Shown: piece after piece, positions 54,936-63,429 of the stretch
Layout of the letters: the number at the start of each line of letters is the position of its first letter
How positions within the stretch are numbered: position 1 is the first letter of the stretch
Assembly (NCBI GenBank): GCA_035326705.1
Contig: DAOLES010000002.1
Location: 307,898 to 371,897 of the forward strand
Source: Oligoflexia bacterium
GTDB taxonomy: Bacteria; Bdellovibrionota_G; JALEGL01
Reading direction: 5' to 3'
DNA: 64,000 bases
Notes under the pieces: generated by a model
What the model saw: only the letters and a program-made list of their open reading frames with translations
Told to the model about the DNA's origin: nothing
The model's database searches: none
Made by a program: the position numbers and the translations under genes

Positions 54936-56444
54936 ATGGAAAAGAATATAAATAAAAAAGTTTCAGACCTTGATCATGAAACTGCAAAAAATTTTTTTCT
55001 AAAAGAAAAAATTTATTGCAGAGTTGGTATACCTTCATATTATAAGTTTTCAAATCTTTTAAATGATATTGATAATCATTTAAAAAGCTTTAAAATCGAT
55101 GATATAAAAGAAACGCTATTTGATAAAAAAAATGACCCAAAGAATTTCGAAGAAGTTAACTATCGTTTAGACATAAATAAAGATGGACGTTTTTCTTGGA
55201 GAAGACAAGAAATTATTAACCCGATTCTATATATTTGGTTAGTGAGGGTAATAACAGAAGAAAATAACTGGAAAATAATCAAACACAAATTTAGTGAATG
55301 GAGTAAAAATGATAAGATTATTAGTACAAGTATTCCTATATACTCGGAAGATAAGGATTACCTGTCATCAGTTTTGTCAAGTTGGTATAAAAATGTAGAA
55401 CAGAGGTCTTTAGAATTAGGTTTGAAGTATAGATATTATGCTAAAACAGATATTAGTAATTGCTACCCATCATTTTATACGCACTCGATACCATGGGCTT
55501 TACATTCAAAATCAGAAGCAAAAAAATATAGAAAAGAGAATGATTTACTTGGAAATAATATTGACAATATAATTCAAAGAATGCAGTACGGCCAAACAAA
55601 TGGCATTCCACAAGGGTCAGTTTTAATAGATTTTATTGCTGAGATTATATTTTGTGCATTAGATGAAGAGATAATGAAAAACATCGGAGATGGTGGTGAG
55701 TTTAAAATAATTAGGTATCGTGATGACTATAGAGTTTTTGCAAATGATGAGTTATTAATTGAGAAAATTTTGAAAAAAATCTCGAGTTCTCTTTCTGAGT
55801 ATGGATTAAGTTTAAATAGTCATAAAACTAAATTTGAACATGATCTTATCAAACATTCGATAAAAGAAGATAAGCTGTTTTGGACTTTAAATTTTAAAAC
55901 TATACAACCTATCAAAGACGAAATTTTGTTTATATATGACTTTTCAAAAAAATATCCTAATTCTGGAAGATTACGCAAAGCTCTAAGCGATTTTCATAAA
56001 AAACTTATAAAAATATGTTGTTATAAGAATATAAATATCAAAGTTTTAATAAGTATAGTTACAAATATTGGGGTATCTAATCCTTCTGTTTGTCCAGAGA
56101 TTTGTGCAATTTTAAGTGTGTTGTTAAATAATTGTGAAGATGATAAAAAAAACGACACTTTTAATTCAATAAAAGAAAGGTTTGATGATCTTCCTAATCG
56201 AGAATTTATTGAAATATGGTTATATAGAGTTGCAAAAAAAGCAGATATTGACTTCGAACCTTTTAACAACAAGTTGATAAATAATAAGCATAAAAAAGTA
56301 TTGTGGAATATAAATTGGCTTAAAAACAATAAAATTAAAGAAATAATTGAAAATGCACAAATATTTAACCAAGATATTTTTGATGAACTTTCATTAGTGA
56401 TTAAACCCGATGAAATTTCGGCTTTTGATATTAATTCTGAGTAA
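54936..56444 (+). CDS. Solitary reverse transcriptase, candidate antiviral (DRT/Abi-type)
   Basis: 502 aa. RT motif A is AKTDISNCYPSFYTHSIPWA with catalytic Asp172. GIPQGSVLIDFIAEI (~223-237) is motif B', and the catalytic loop is RYRDDYRVF with YRDD at 261-264 instead of the usual YADD. LSEYGLSLNSHKTKF (~286-300) follows as the next RT motifs. Residues ~310-502 are helical (INIKVLISIVTNIGVSNPSV etc.) and resemble the helical-repeat tail of Abi/UG-group RTs, not a group II intron maturase or integrase. The gene is AT-rich, alone, and enclosed by inverted repeats. Function in phage defence is inferred from family resemblance; the subgroup cannot be fixed by eye. Confidence 0.85.
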   Translation: MEKNINKKVSDLDHETAKNFFLKEKIYCRVGIPSYYKFSNLLNDIDNHLKSFKIDDIKETLFDKKNDPKNFEEVNYRLDINKDGRFSWRRQEIINPILYIWLVRVITEENNWKIIKHKFSEWSKNDKIISTSIPIYSEDKDYLSSVLSSWYKNVEQRSLELGLKYRYYAKTDISNCYPSFYTHSIPWALHSKSEAKKYRKENDLLGNNIDNIIQRMQYGQTNGIPQGSVLIDFIAEIIFCALDEEIMKNIGDGGEFKIIRYRDDYRVFANDELLIEKILKKISSSLSEYGLSLNSHKTKFEHDLIKHSIKEDKLFWTLNFKTIQPIKDEILFIYDFSKKYPNSGRLRKALSDFHKKLIKICCYKNINIKVLISIVTNIGVSNPSVCPEICAILSVLLNNCEDDKKNDTFNSIKERFDDLPNREFIEIWLYRVAKKADIDFEPFNNKLINNKHKKVLWNINWLKNNKIKEIIENAQIFNQDIFDELSLVIKPDEISAFDINSE

Positions 56445-56455
56445 AAATAGGAATT

Positions 56456-56479
56456 AATTCGGGGGACAGTCGACTGAAT
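56456..56479 (+). repeat. Right inverted repeat of the reverse-transcriptase unit
   Basis: AATTCGGGGGACAGTCGACTGAAT, the inverted partner of 54734-54757. It starts 12 bases after the RT stop. No obvious target-site duplication is seen outside the pair. Confidence 0.8.
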
Positions 56480-56541
56480 AAGAAACAAAGTATTTTTTCA
56501 TTCTAACTTTAAATCAAATTAAACTAGTTTAAGTGGCGTGA

Positions 56542-57885
56542 ATGTGTTTTAACGGGCACGTGACTCAAACTAAATCTGGCAAAGTATTTGCTGACTATCC
56601 TTTAAATGCAAAGCTCTTAAAAGCCTTGCATGATATTTCTTATGTAACGCCCACGCCCATTCAAGAGCAGGCTATTCCTATTCTCATGGCTGGGCATGAT
56701 GTGCTTGGTATTGCTCAGACTGGCACCGGCAAAACCGCTTCTTTTTGTCTTCCTATTTTGCATGAACTGGAGCAAAAAAACTTGGGCTTGATTCCAAAGC
56801 ATACGCATGTACTTATTTTAACGCCCACCCGTGAGTTGGCCATTCAGATTTATGATAACCTAGTGGAGTATGGCAAGTACCTAAAGCAAAGCTATGCCGT
56901 GATCTTTGGTGGGGTCAATCAAACACGGCAGGTCAAAGCCTTAAAAAGTGGTGTGGATGTCTTGGTGGCTACACCGGGCCGGCTGTTGGATTTGATTGAG
57001 CAAAAGCATCTTTCATTGCAGAAACTCTCTGTATTTGTTTTGGATGAAGCGGACCGTATGCTGGATATGGGCTTTATTCGGGACATTAAAAAAATCATTC
57101 CCATGCTGCCCAAGCAAAGACGCAATGTCTTTTTTTCTGCCACCATGCCCAAAGAAATCAATGCCCTGGCACAAAAAATCTTGGTCAATCCTAAAAAAAT
57201 TGAAGTGACGCCAGAGTCCACAACTGTTGAGTCCATTGAGCAAAGAGTGATGTTTGTTGAGAAAAAAGAAAAAGTAGGGCTGCTCTTGCACTTATTGAAA
57301 GATAAGTCATTTAAAAAGGTTTTGATTTTTGTTGGTATGAAACACATGGCCAACAAAGTGGTAGAGCGCTTGCACAAAAATAAAATTTCTGCCGCCGCCA
57401 TTCACGGTAATAAATCACAAGCAGCTCGGCAAAAAGCCATCAAAGACTTTTCCAGCAATAAGGTCAGGGTCTTGGTGGCCACGGACATTGCGGCCAGAGG
57501 CATTGATATTGATGATATCACCCATGTCATCAACTATGACTTACCCAATGAAGCAGAAAGCTATGTGCACCGCATTGGCAGAACAGCCAGAGCCGGCAAA
57601 AATGGCATTGCCATTTCTTTGGTCACCGCAGATGAAAAGTCTTATTTAAAGAACATTGAAAACAAAACCAAGCAGAGCATTGCGGTTGAACAAGCGCAGC
57701 CTTTTCACAGTGATCTGGCGCAAAATGCAGCCGTGGTAAAACCCGGTAAAGCCAAAGCCAAAATTGAGGCCGGTAACAAGGCTAGAAGACCTAGGAGAAA
57801 GAAACCGTTTAAAAGCAAAAACGCAGCAAAAAATGGATCAGCTTCAAAGAGACCATTTAACAAAAAAAACAAGCCCAAGACTTAG
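56542..57885 (+). CDS. rhlE: DEAD-box RNA helicase, RhlE-like
   Basis: 447 aa. Motifs in order: the Q motif PTPIQEQAIPIL, Walker A AQTGTGKTA, PTRELAIQI, TPGRLLDL, VLDEADRMLDMGF, SAT (FFSATMP), ATDIAARGIDI and HRIGRTARAGKNG. The C-terminal ~70 residues are basic and Lys/Arg/Ala/Pro-rich, an RNA-binding tail as in RhlE. The first ATG is used; an in-frame GTG six codons on is possible. It is a housekeeping gene for RNA remodelling and starts 62 bases after the right repeat of the RT unit. Confidence 0.95.
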   Translation: MCFNGHVTQTKSGKVFADYPLNAKLLKALHDISYVTPTPIQEQAIPILMAGHDVLGIAQTGTGKTASFCLPILHELEQKNLGLIPKHTHVLILTPTRELAIQIYDNLVEYGKYLKQSYAVIFGGVNQTRQVKALKSGVDVLVATPGRLLDLIEQKHLSLQKLSVFVLDEADRMLDMGFIRDIKKIIPMLPKQRRNVFFSATMPKEINALAQKILVNPKKIEVTPESTTVESIEQRVMFVEKKEKVGLLLHLLKDKSFKKVLIFVGMKHMANKVVERLHKNKISAAAIHGNKSQAARQKAIKDFSSNKVRVLVATDIAARGIDIDDITHVINYDLPNEAESYVHRIGRTARAGKNGIAISLVTADEKSYLKNIENKTKQSIAVEQAQPFHSDLAQNAAVVKPGKAKAKIEAGNKARRPRRKKPFKSKNAAKNGSASKRPFNKKNKPKT

Positions 57886-57900
57886 TGTTAAACTTAGCTT

Positions 57901-58146
57901 TTACTCATCTAAGCGTTTAACGTTACTGGATACCTGGCCAGACTCTGGATCTTGAGCAATCATGATTTTAATGGGTCTGCAACATACGTAACAGTCTTCT
58001 ATGTATTGATGGTTTTGTAGAGGATCTGCAGTGCCACCAGCGTTAAGTTCATACACATCCGCACCAACGCTGGTATCAATTTCAATTTCAAAATATTCAG
58101 CACAGTAGGGGCATTGTATGTTTTGGTATTGAATCCAATCTGACAT
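57901..58146 (-). CDS. CPXCG-motif cysteine-rich protein
   Basis: 81 aa from the ATG at 58146; the frame extends six codons upstream. The N-terminal QCPYCAEYFEIEIDTSV and the later QYIEDCYVCCRPIKIMI hold the C-P-x-C and C-x-x-C-C pairs of the CPXCG family (PF14255), which likely bind zinc. Its role is unknown. Convergent with the rhlE gene, ending 16 bases after it. Confidence 0.92.
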   Translation of the reverse strand: MSDWIQYQNIQCPYCAEYFEIEIDTSVGADVYELNAGGTADPLQNHQYIEDCYVCCRPIKIMIAQDPESGQVSSNVKRLDE

Positions 58147-58231
58147 GAAAGTGTATATGCCCAAGTTGAGATGGGATTGTCAAATTTGTGATCAGGTGTC
58201 ATAGACGGGTGCTTAGACTATAAGAGATCAG

Positions 58232-58270
58232 TTTTTATTAGGAATACACAGTGTGTCCCAGGATTTCAAA
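58232..58270. repeat. 39-base interspersed repeat, copy B
   Basis: The second copy of the repeat at 52690-52728. On the minus strand a short open frame (GLDLPKEALKSWDTLCIPNK, then N and a stop) runs through it from about 58350, which looks like the tail of a real protein rather than noise. It is probably the 3' remnant of a lost gene, possibly a transposase of REP/RAYT type. Confidence 0.55.
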
Positions 58271-58391
58271 GCCTCTTTTGGCAGATCTAGACCAAAAAAC
58301 AAATGATCCACATAAAGACACATAGGTTCAATTCTATTTATAATGCATAGCTCAAATCATATGAAAAAGGAGTAAGTTTTTGGGGACACAC
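58251..58391. repeat. 141-bp unit with GTGTGTCCC inverted ends
   Basis: GTGTGTCCC (58251-58259) and its perfect reverse complement GGGACACAC (58383-58391) enclose a 123-base interior carrying the decayed minus-strand frame. The ends share TGTCCC with those of the RT unit and of the unit at 58448-59139. Confidence 0.55.
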
Positions 58392-58447
58392 AATGTTTTA
58401 TAATTTCATTATCTTTGATCTAGATAATTTTAATTCAGGCACCCACC

Positions 58448-58456
58448 TGTCCCCGG
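58448..58456 (+). repeat. Left TGTCCCCGG repeat of the secreted-protein unit
   Basis: TGTCCCCGG is the exact inverse of 59131-59139; extended to 14 bases (TGTCCCCGGAATTA), 12 match. It lies 22 bases beyond the stop of the minus-strand gene that it encloses. Confidence 0.6.
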
Positions 58457-58477
58457 AATTAGATTGTAATTAGGTGT

Positions 58478-59059
58478 TTATTTGTGACCATATTCAAAGT
58501 CGTTGCATGAAACTTGAAAATAGTCATCTTCTCGATCATATTCAGAATATATATCATCTCCTGCAAGATCTTGTTTAATTGCCACCAATATATTTTTGAG
58601 GGATACTTTTTTCTCTCCAAAAAATGTACGAACAAGGCAATGACAACTTAATTGTTGAGGGTCTTCATCCACAATATAGAAACTTGTGATATTTGGTATT
58701 GTGTCAAGTTGATGGTGGACTGTACAATCTTGAGAATTGATATTGCAACGCAAACCGCTTTCTGAGTTGTCTTTCCACGTTACGGTGGCAAAAACATTGT
58801 TTTTATACTCAGTTATCTTAGTCTCCTTTGTGTTAGCATATTCTTTATGCTTGGTTATACTATAAGAAAACTTATCAGCTTCTGCTGTATAAAAAACGAT
58901 ATTTTTAAAAGTAAAAAAATTAGTCTCAGTATCCACCATTTTTTTAGCTAATGCATCACAAGATTGAATGCTCTCAGATATACTTTGACTTAAAGCTTTA
59001 CCAGAGATCATAAAAATTAAGGTTAATATTATAAAATTAAATATATTCTTTTTTCTCAT
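58478..59059 (-). CDS. Secreted cysteine-containing protein of unknown function
   Basis: 193 aa from the ATG at 59059, giving a signal peptide (MRKKNIFNFIILTLIFMISG...LSQ). The open frame runs on to 59140 across the right TGTCCCC repeat, but that part has no signal and is unlikely to be translated. The mature protein has six Cys (SCDALAKK, RCNINSQDC, LSCHCLVRTF, VSCNDF) suggesting disulfides. I recognise no family. It is enclosed by TGTCCCCGG inverted repeats, like the RT gene, and AT-rich compared with neighbours. Confidence 0.6.
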   Translation of the reverse strand: MRKKNIFNFIILTLIFMISGKALSQSISESIQSCDALAKKMVDTETNFFTFKNIVFYTAEADKFSYSITKHKEYANTKETKITEYKNNVFATVTWKDNSESGLRCNINSQDCTVHHQLDTIPNITSFYIVDEDPQQLSCHCLVRTFFGEKKVSLKNILVAIKQDLAGDDIYSEYDREDDYFQVSCNDFEYGHK

Positions 59060-59130
59060 TTCCATGGACGCCAAATATACAAACTTTTTCAAAGTGTCAA
59101 TAGCTACCTTTTCTTCTTTCATGGGTAGCT

Positions 59131-59139
59131 CCGGGGACA
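59131..59139 (+). repeat. Right CCGGGGACA repeat of the secreted-protein unit
   Basis: The exact inverse of 58448-58456. It is followed by AAGTAACCG, a 9-base string that also occurs upstream of the RT gene at 54848, and by a TAACCG-TAGT-CGGTTA dyad. Confidence 0.55.
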
Positions 59140-59241
59140 AAGTAACCGTAGTCGGTTAGTTTGGGGAGAAAATAAAAAGAATAATGTTGTGTTAACGGAG
59201 CCAATATAAAATAGGCAGATGAACTTACGATTTGAAAAGTA

Positions 59242-59318
59242 TGGGGTGAGTAACGGGGCTCGAACCCGCGACATCCAGGACCACAACCTGGCGCTCTACC
59301 AACTGAGCTATACCCACC
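59242..59318 (-). tRNA. tRNA-His (GTG)
   Basis: On the minus strand the acceptor GTGGGTA pairs with the 3' side ending ACTCAC. The extra G at position -1 pairs with C73, the tRNA-His hallmark, and CCA is encoded. The anticodon loop TTGTGGT gives GTG, closed by CCAGG/CCTGG. The T-arm GCGGG-TTCGAGC-CCCGT is standard. Confidence 0.97.
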
Positions 59319-59457
59319 ATCTAAGATACCATCTTTTCATAGACTGTGGTTTTTGTCTATAAAAATGGCGCACACCTACGTAGACGACTTTTGAAACGGT
59401 CTTATAGCATTTGTTACATAAATCTCAATCATTTTTATTCTATTATGAACAATATCC

Positions 59458-61950
59458 TTAGGGCCGTTTCCATATCAGCAAATTGTTGGGGAAACTTGCC
59501 GTTACCGTGCCTGAAGCAGCCTCAAGCTCGGATTTTATACTGAGCGTATCACCCACTTGCAAATCATGGAGTAAGGTGACCATGGAGCAACTGGCATGGT
59601 TATGGTTATTTTGTGAGCGAATATAATTGGACTTGCACTCATGCCCGGGTAGAGCAGCGCCATTCAAATGAAGCGTAAAAATAGGATTGGCCCGTTGAAC
59701 CGTTGAAGTCAGGGTTGTATTAAAGACAATGTAGTAGTCACCGTTTTGGTTGATGGTGATGTTGTCTGAATTGTTACTTGCATTATGATTAAACGTGCTG
59801 CTGTCAATAGAGTTCTGAGTGGTCCACTCTAAGTGACCAGACTGATTCAAATTGTTTTGTCCAGGATTACCATTGTTCAAGGTTGATCCAGATAAGTCAA
59901 TATACTCAGGTGTTTGGATGTGTTGAATGAACAAAGAGGCGGTCTGACCAATTGAAATATTAACCGCTTGGCTTACGCTTGTGTCTCTTGCTAGTTCAAC
60001 GGTGAGGTTATCATTGATGTTGATGTTACGGATGATACCTGCCCAGTGAATGGATGATTCATTGTGACCACTGCCTCTTCTTAAATAACCCTGTCTGGCA
60101 AAGCCAACGCTTACTCCATTGATTTTAATTTCTGCGCGTACGGATGTTCTATCATTTCTATTGCCATTGGGATCATTCAAAGGAAGATTAAAATACAGCA
60201 AATAATCACCCGTTTGATTAAGGCTTATGCTGCTATCACCTGAATTGTGGGTATAGGTAGTGGCATCAAAAACATCATCAGCACTTCTATCCCAGAGTAA
60301 GGCTTGAGGCGTTGTCATGTTAAAGTTTGATCCACCGCTGCTTACACTTGCCAAAGCGCTGAAAGCATGATGATCTGTTGGAAGTTTATTAAGAACCAAG
60401 CTTGCCTGATCCGTAATGTTAACCGTGCCGGAAGCAGCTTGCTGGCTGACTTCAACGCGAAGAGTCTGATTGGGCATAACCGACGGAATTAAAAAATGAA
60501 CATGGTTGGATGCCTCGGTATGATTGCTTGCATTTCTGATGTAAGCGCTTTCTGAACGGCCTCCTTGCACCAGCGCACCATCCAAATAAAAATCAACCCG
60601 AACATTGGAGCGTTGTACATTAGATTCCATGGGGAGTGTCAGTTGCGCCAGGTAGTTGCCGGACTTTAAAAATATAATATCCTGAGCTGATGCATCGTTA
60701 TGAGCAAACACTGCATCATCTAAGACTTCCGCAGACCATTCAAGTGGGCTTGAGGTGTTGGCGTTGAGATTAGAACCAGATGTTGTTGTCGTAGAAGTAA
60801 ATTTGGCATAATTGTAATTCAGTTGCCAGGGATCAGAAGTTGTTGTTGCAGATGTGTTGCCTGAACTGTCTTTGGCTCTTATACTAGCAAAGTAGTTAAC
60901 ACCGTGATTTAAAGTGAAGTTGCTATCACTTGGACTATTGGCGGTAAAACTCAGAACAGTGCCAATATCTGTCCAGTCCATGATGTCATTTTGTCCTAGG
61001 TCTGTTCCCGTGCTTCCAAGTGCAAATTCATATCGGTCAAACGCGCAGTTATCATTTGAAGCCAGCCAAGTAAATTTAGGTGTTTGATTGGTTTTGGCAA
61101 AGGTACTGCTGATGCTGAGCATGCTAACAGTCGATGGGGCTGTAAAATCAACAGAGAAAGCTGAAGGCGTTGTAATAACTTCTGAAATGTTGCCAGCTGT
61201 GTCTATGGCTCGTAGGCTGGTATAGTAATCTGTGCATTCTATAATCTCTTCAATATCAGTAAAGCCAGGGTGATTGGTTGCGGTACCAACATCTATCCAA
61301 TCCAACAAGTCATTCTGGCCAAAACCAAAACCAGTGGAGCCTATAGCCAATTGATAGTAAGCAATGTCGTTATCGGGTGAAGCGGTCCATGAGCTTGGTG
61401 GTGAGCCAGGACTGTTGAGTTGGCTCAAGCTATGAGTAATGTTACTTGGTGGATTAACACCACTATCAAAGGTAACAGAGTTATCAATACTGGTGGATGT
61501 TTGATTGCTGGCTCCCGATGGGGTGATAGCAGCACCCTGACCAATAAACGGCACAATGGTTCCACTGTTGAGTGCAGTTGCGGTAAGAGTGAAGTCTTTA
61601 GAACTACCATTATCACTAATGTTCCAGCTTACAGCAGCGGTTCCCAGTTGGACAATATCGGTTACTGTAAAGCTTGCTGGATCAATTGCTTGACTGAATG
61701 TGGCAATAAATACAATGTTTGGATTATTTGTAGGATCATTTTGACTAGGTCCTTGTTCAAGGCTCAGACTTGGATTTTCTTCTAAACCAGTATCATCGCA
61801 ATTAAGATTGGTGCTGGTCCCAATACACAAGACACCTGAAGTATTTGAACTAACTTTGCCTAAGGGGTTGTTGGTGCATGCACTTAAAATAAAAGCTTGA
61901 GCACAGTATAGAAAGATAGCAAGACCCTGTAATGGTTTTATTTTCATCAT
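59458..61950 (-). CDS. Large modular lipoprotein: Ig-like, FN3-like and three jelly-roll repeats
   Basis: 830 aa. The lipobox AFILSAC marks a lipoprotein. Residues ~55-155 look like a Big_5-type Ig domain (IVFIATFSQAIDPASFTVTD). Two ~110-residue FN3-like modules follow, each with AxGSTGxxxGQNDxxDWxDxGT. The C-terminal ~430 residues are three copies of a C1q/TNF-like jelly-roll, each with F-x-HN, GxYLxxFxLPL, an RxxVxxxxxxNG strand and YIRxxxNHxxAS. The chain contains few Cys. It would sit on the cell surface and bind glycans or other cells. Next to it is a LysM/beta-barrel gene on the same strand, perhaps its partner. Confidence 0.8.
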   Translation of the reverse strand: MMKIKPLQGLAIFLYCAQAFILSACTNNPLGKVSSNTSGVLCIGTSTNLNCDDTGLEENPSLSLEQGPSQNDPTNNPNIVFIATFSQAIDPASFTVTDIVQLGTAAVSWNISDNGSSKDFTLTATALNSGTIVPFIGQGAAITPSGASNQTSTSIDNSVTFDSGVNPPSNITHSLSQLNSPGSPPSSWTASPDNDIAYYQLAIGSTGFGFGQNDLLDWIDVGTATNHPGFTDIEEIIECTDYYTSLRAIDTAGNISEVITTPSAFSVDFTAPSTVSMLSISSTFAKTNQTPKFTWLASNDNCAFDRYEFALGSTGTDLGQNDIMDWTDIGTVLSFTANSPSDSNFTLNHGVNYFASIRAKDSSGNTSATTTSDPWQLNYNYAKFTSTTTTSGSNLNANTSSPLEWSAEVLDDAVFAHNDASAQDIIFLKSGNYLAQLTLPMESNVQRSNVRVDFYLDGALVQGGRSESAYIRNASNHTEASNHVHFLIPSVMPNQTLRVEVSQQAASGTVNITDQASLVLNKLPTDHHAFSALASVSSGGSNFNMTTPQALLWDRSADDVFDATTYTHNSGDSSISLNQTGDYLLYFNLPLNDPNGNRNDRTSVRAEIKINGVSVGFARQGYLRRGSGHNESSIHWAGIIRNININDNLTVELARDTSVSQAVNISIGQTASLFIQHIQTPEYIDLSGSTLNNGNPGQNNLNQSGHLEWTTQNSIDSSTFNHNASNNSDNITINQNGDYYIVFNTTLTSTVQRANPIFTLHLNGAALPGHECKSNYIRSQNNHNHASCSMVTLLHDLQVGDTLSIKSELEAASGTVTASFPNNLLIWKRP

Positions 61951-61974
61951 TGCAATAGTTTCCTTAATTTAGGG

Positions 61975-63099
61975 TTAAAAATAATAACGATACCTAAGAT
62001 CTATTTGATTACTCTTGAACTCTGAACCAGAGGCATCAAACTGACCATAAGCATAGCCAATATTAAATTCATGATTTTTAATGCCAGCATACAGATCAAA
62101 GTTTGTCAGTATGCCTTGATCATTAATAAAGTCTCCTAATCCAATAACCTGTATTGAAGGGCGTAAGCCTAGGTTAAATGATGCTTTATTGAATAGAGCA
62201 ACATTTGCTTCTAGACCCAGTTTTCCAATCCAGTCGGCATCAAATTCAATGCTGCTGGCATTGGGTGTAAAAAAATAAATTTGACGGTAAATACCTGTAT
62301 AAAGATTAAGATTAATTCGATTGTTCAAAAAAGAACGACCAACGCCAATGGAAATATCTGGTGCAAAAATTGATTGGTCCGCCACATTGAAGTCATTGGT
62401 GTCTTCAGAATAGCGGAAGTAACGTACTTGAGTATGAATCAATGAATAATATTTTGGATGGCTGCGCATGGGAGTTGTCCAACCTAGCTCCAATTGCCAT
62501 GATAAGTCTGACAGTAATTTGGCTGAGTTAGACGTGCTGGTATCGGTGCCTTTTAGTTTGTGAAATAAAAAACCAAAGCCAGCATAGTAGGTTCTGTTGT
62601 TAAACCATACTGAGTCATCAAGAGGTGTTTGTGTGCGTTCAGATTCATGTGGGTTGTTGTCTGACTCTTGCTGAGCAGGAGCTGAAGATATTGAGTCTTG
62701 CTGTTGTTGTGTTAAAGCATCAATTTTTTCTTCCAAGCGGTCTATTTTTTCATGCAACTGACGTATTTCACTGTTTGTGGCTAAACGACTGCTACTGTTT
62801 TGGCATGCTTCAGAGGCTTGTTTTGCTGGGCTATAGTTTTCCATTTTAGAGGAATCAGGAAGCATTACAACGTAACCTGACTTGATTTGGTGTTTATCTT
62901 TGATTGATTTGTTTACTGAAAGCAGTAAATTGAGTGAACCTTGCTCACCATAAACAGGATAACCAATGTATTTTTCTGCAACACAGGTCAAAGTGTCTCC
63001 TTGAGTCATAATATACGGGCGGTCCTGAGAGTGTAACTGTGGAGATAGGTATAAAAGCACAATAAAACTGCACATAAACTTCTCAAAATGTTGATTCAT
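61975..63099 (-). CDS. LysM-domain outer-membrane beta-barrel protein
   Basis: 374 aa from the ATG at 63099, preceded by TAGGGG and beginning a signal peptide (MNQHFEKFMCSFIVLLYLSP). The frame extends to 63285 without support. A LysM-like domain follows (~30-85: YIMTQGDTLTCVAEKYIGYP and a GYVVMLP end). A coiled coil spans ~110-135 (IRQLHEKIDRLEEKIDALTQ), then a Gln/Ser linker. The C-terminal ~190 residues alternate aromatic and small residues and end in IDLRYRYYF with terminal Phe, like an outer-membrane barrel. LysM would grip peptidoglycan and tether the barrel. It lies 24 bases upstream of the jelly-roll lipoprotein gene. Confidence 0.8.
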   Translation of the reverse strand: MNQHFEKFMCSFIVLLYLSPQLHSQDRPYIMTQGDTLTCVAEKYIGYPVYGEQGSLNLLLSVNKSIKDKHQIKSGYVVMLPDSSKMENYSPAKQASEACQNSSSRLATNSEIRQLHEKIDRLEEKIDALTQQQQDSISSAPAQQESDNNPHESERTQTPLDDSVWFNNRTYYAGFGFLFHKLKGTDTSTSNSAKLLSDLSWQLELGWTTPMRSHPKYYSLIHTQVRYFRYSEDTNDFNVADQSIFAPDISIGVGRSFLNNRINLNLYTGIYRQIYFFTPNASSIEFDADWIGKLGLEANVALFNKASFNLGLRPSIQVIGLGDFINDQGILTNFDLYAGIKNHEFNIGYAYGQFDASGSEFKSNQIDLRYRYYF

Positions 63100-63429
63100 G
63101 AATATTCCCCTACATGAGTTTAAAATATTTTTTTCATCTATTACGGTGCTTGTTAATGCAGCAATCGACTGCATGCTTGAGCAGATGAATTTTTTAAAGC
63201 GCTTAATAGCAATTTTAGCGTAAAGCGCAAGAATAAAGTGCCAGGTGACTTTAAGGGGAAATTGTGAATAAGATGATGTTTGCAAAGTTAATACATAGTA
63301 AAAATAAACTGTGCTAAGGGCGGGGACTCAGAATGGGGTATTATATATTGGACTTGATTAATATAAAAAACATGATACTTTGCGTCTAGATCATAGCTAT
63401 TCAATATTAAGAATGAGGTGGGGAAAATC
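63100..63429. other. 330-base divergent promoter region
   Basis: Separates the minus-strand LysM-barrel gene from a plus-strand secreted gene. It contains GGCGGGGACT near 63318, weakly like the TGTCCC repeats but without a partner. No gene, RNA or repeat is supported here. Confidence 0.5.

Noticed and set aside
54734..56479. Retron or group II intron
   Set aside because: No msr/msd-type RNA with short a1/a2 repeats next to the RT, no intron domain V or maturase X/endonuclease domain, and the RT carries a helical tail instead.
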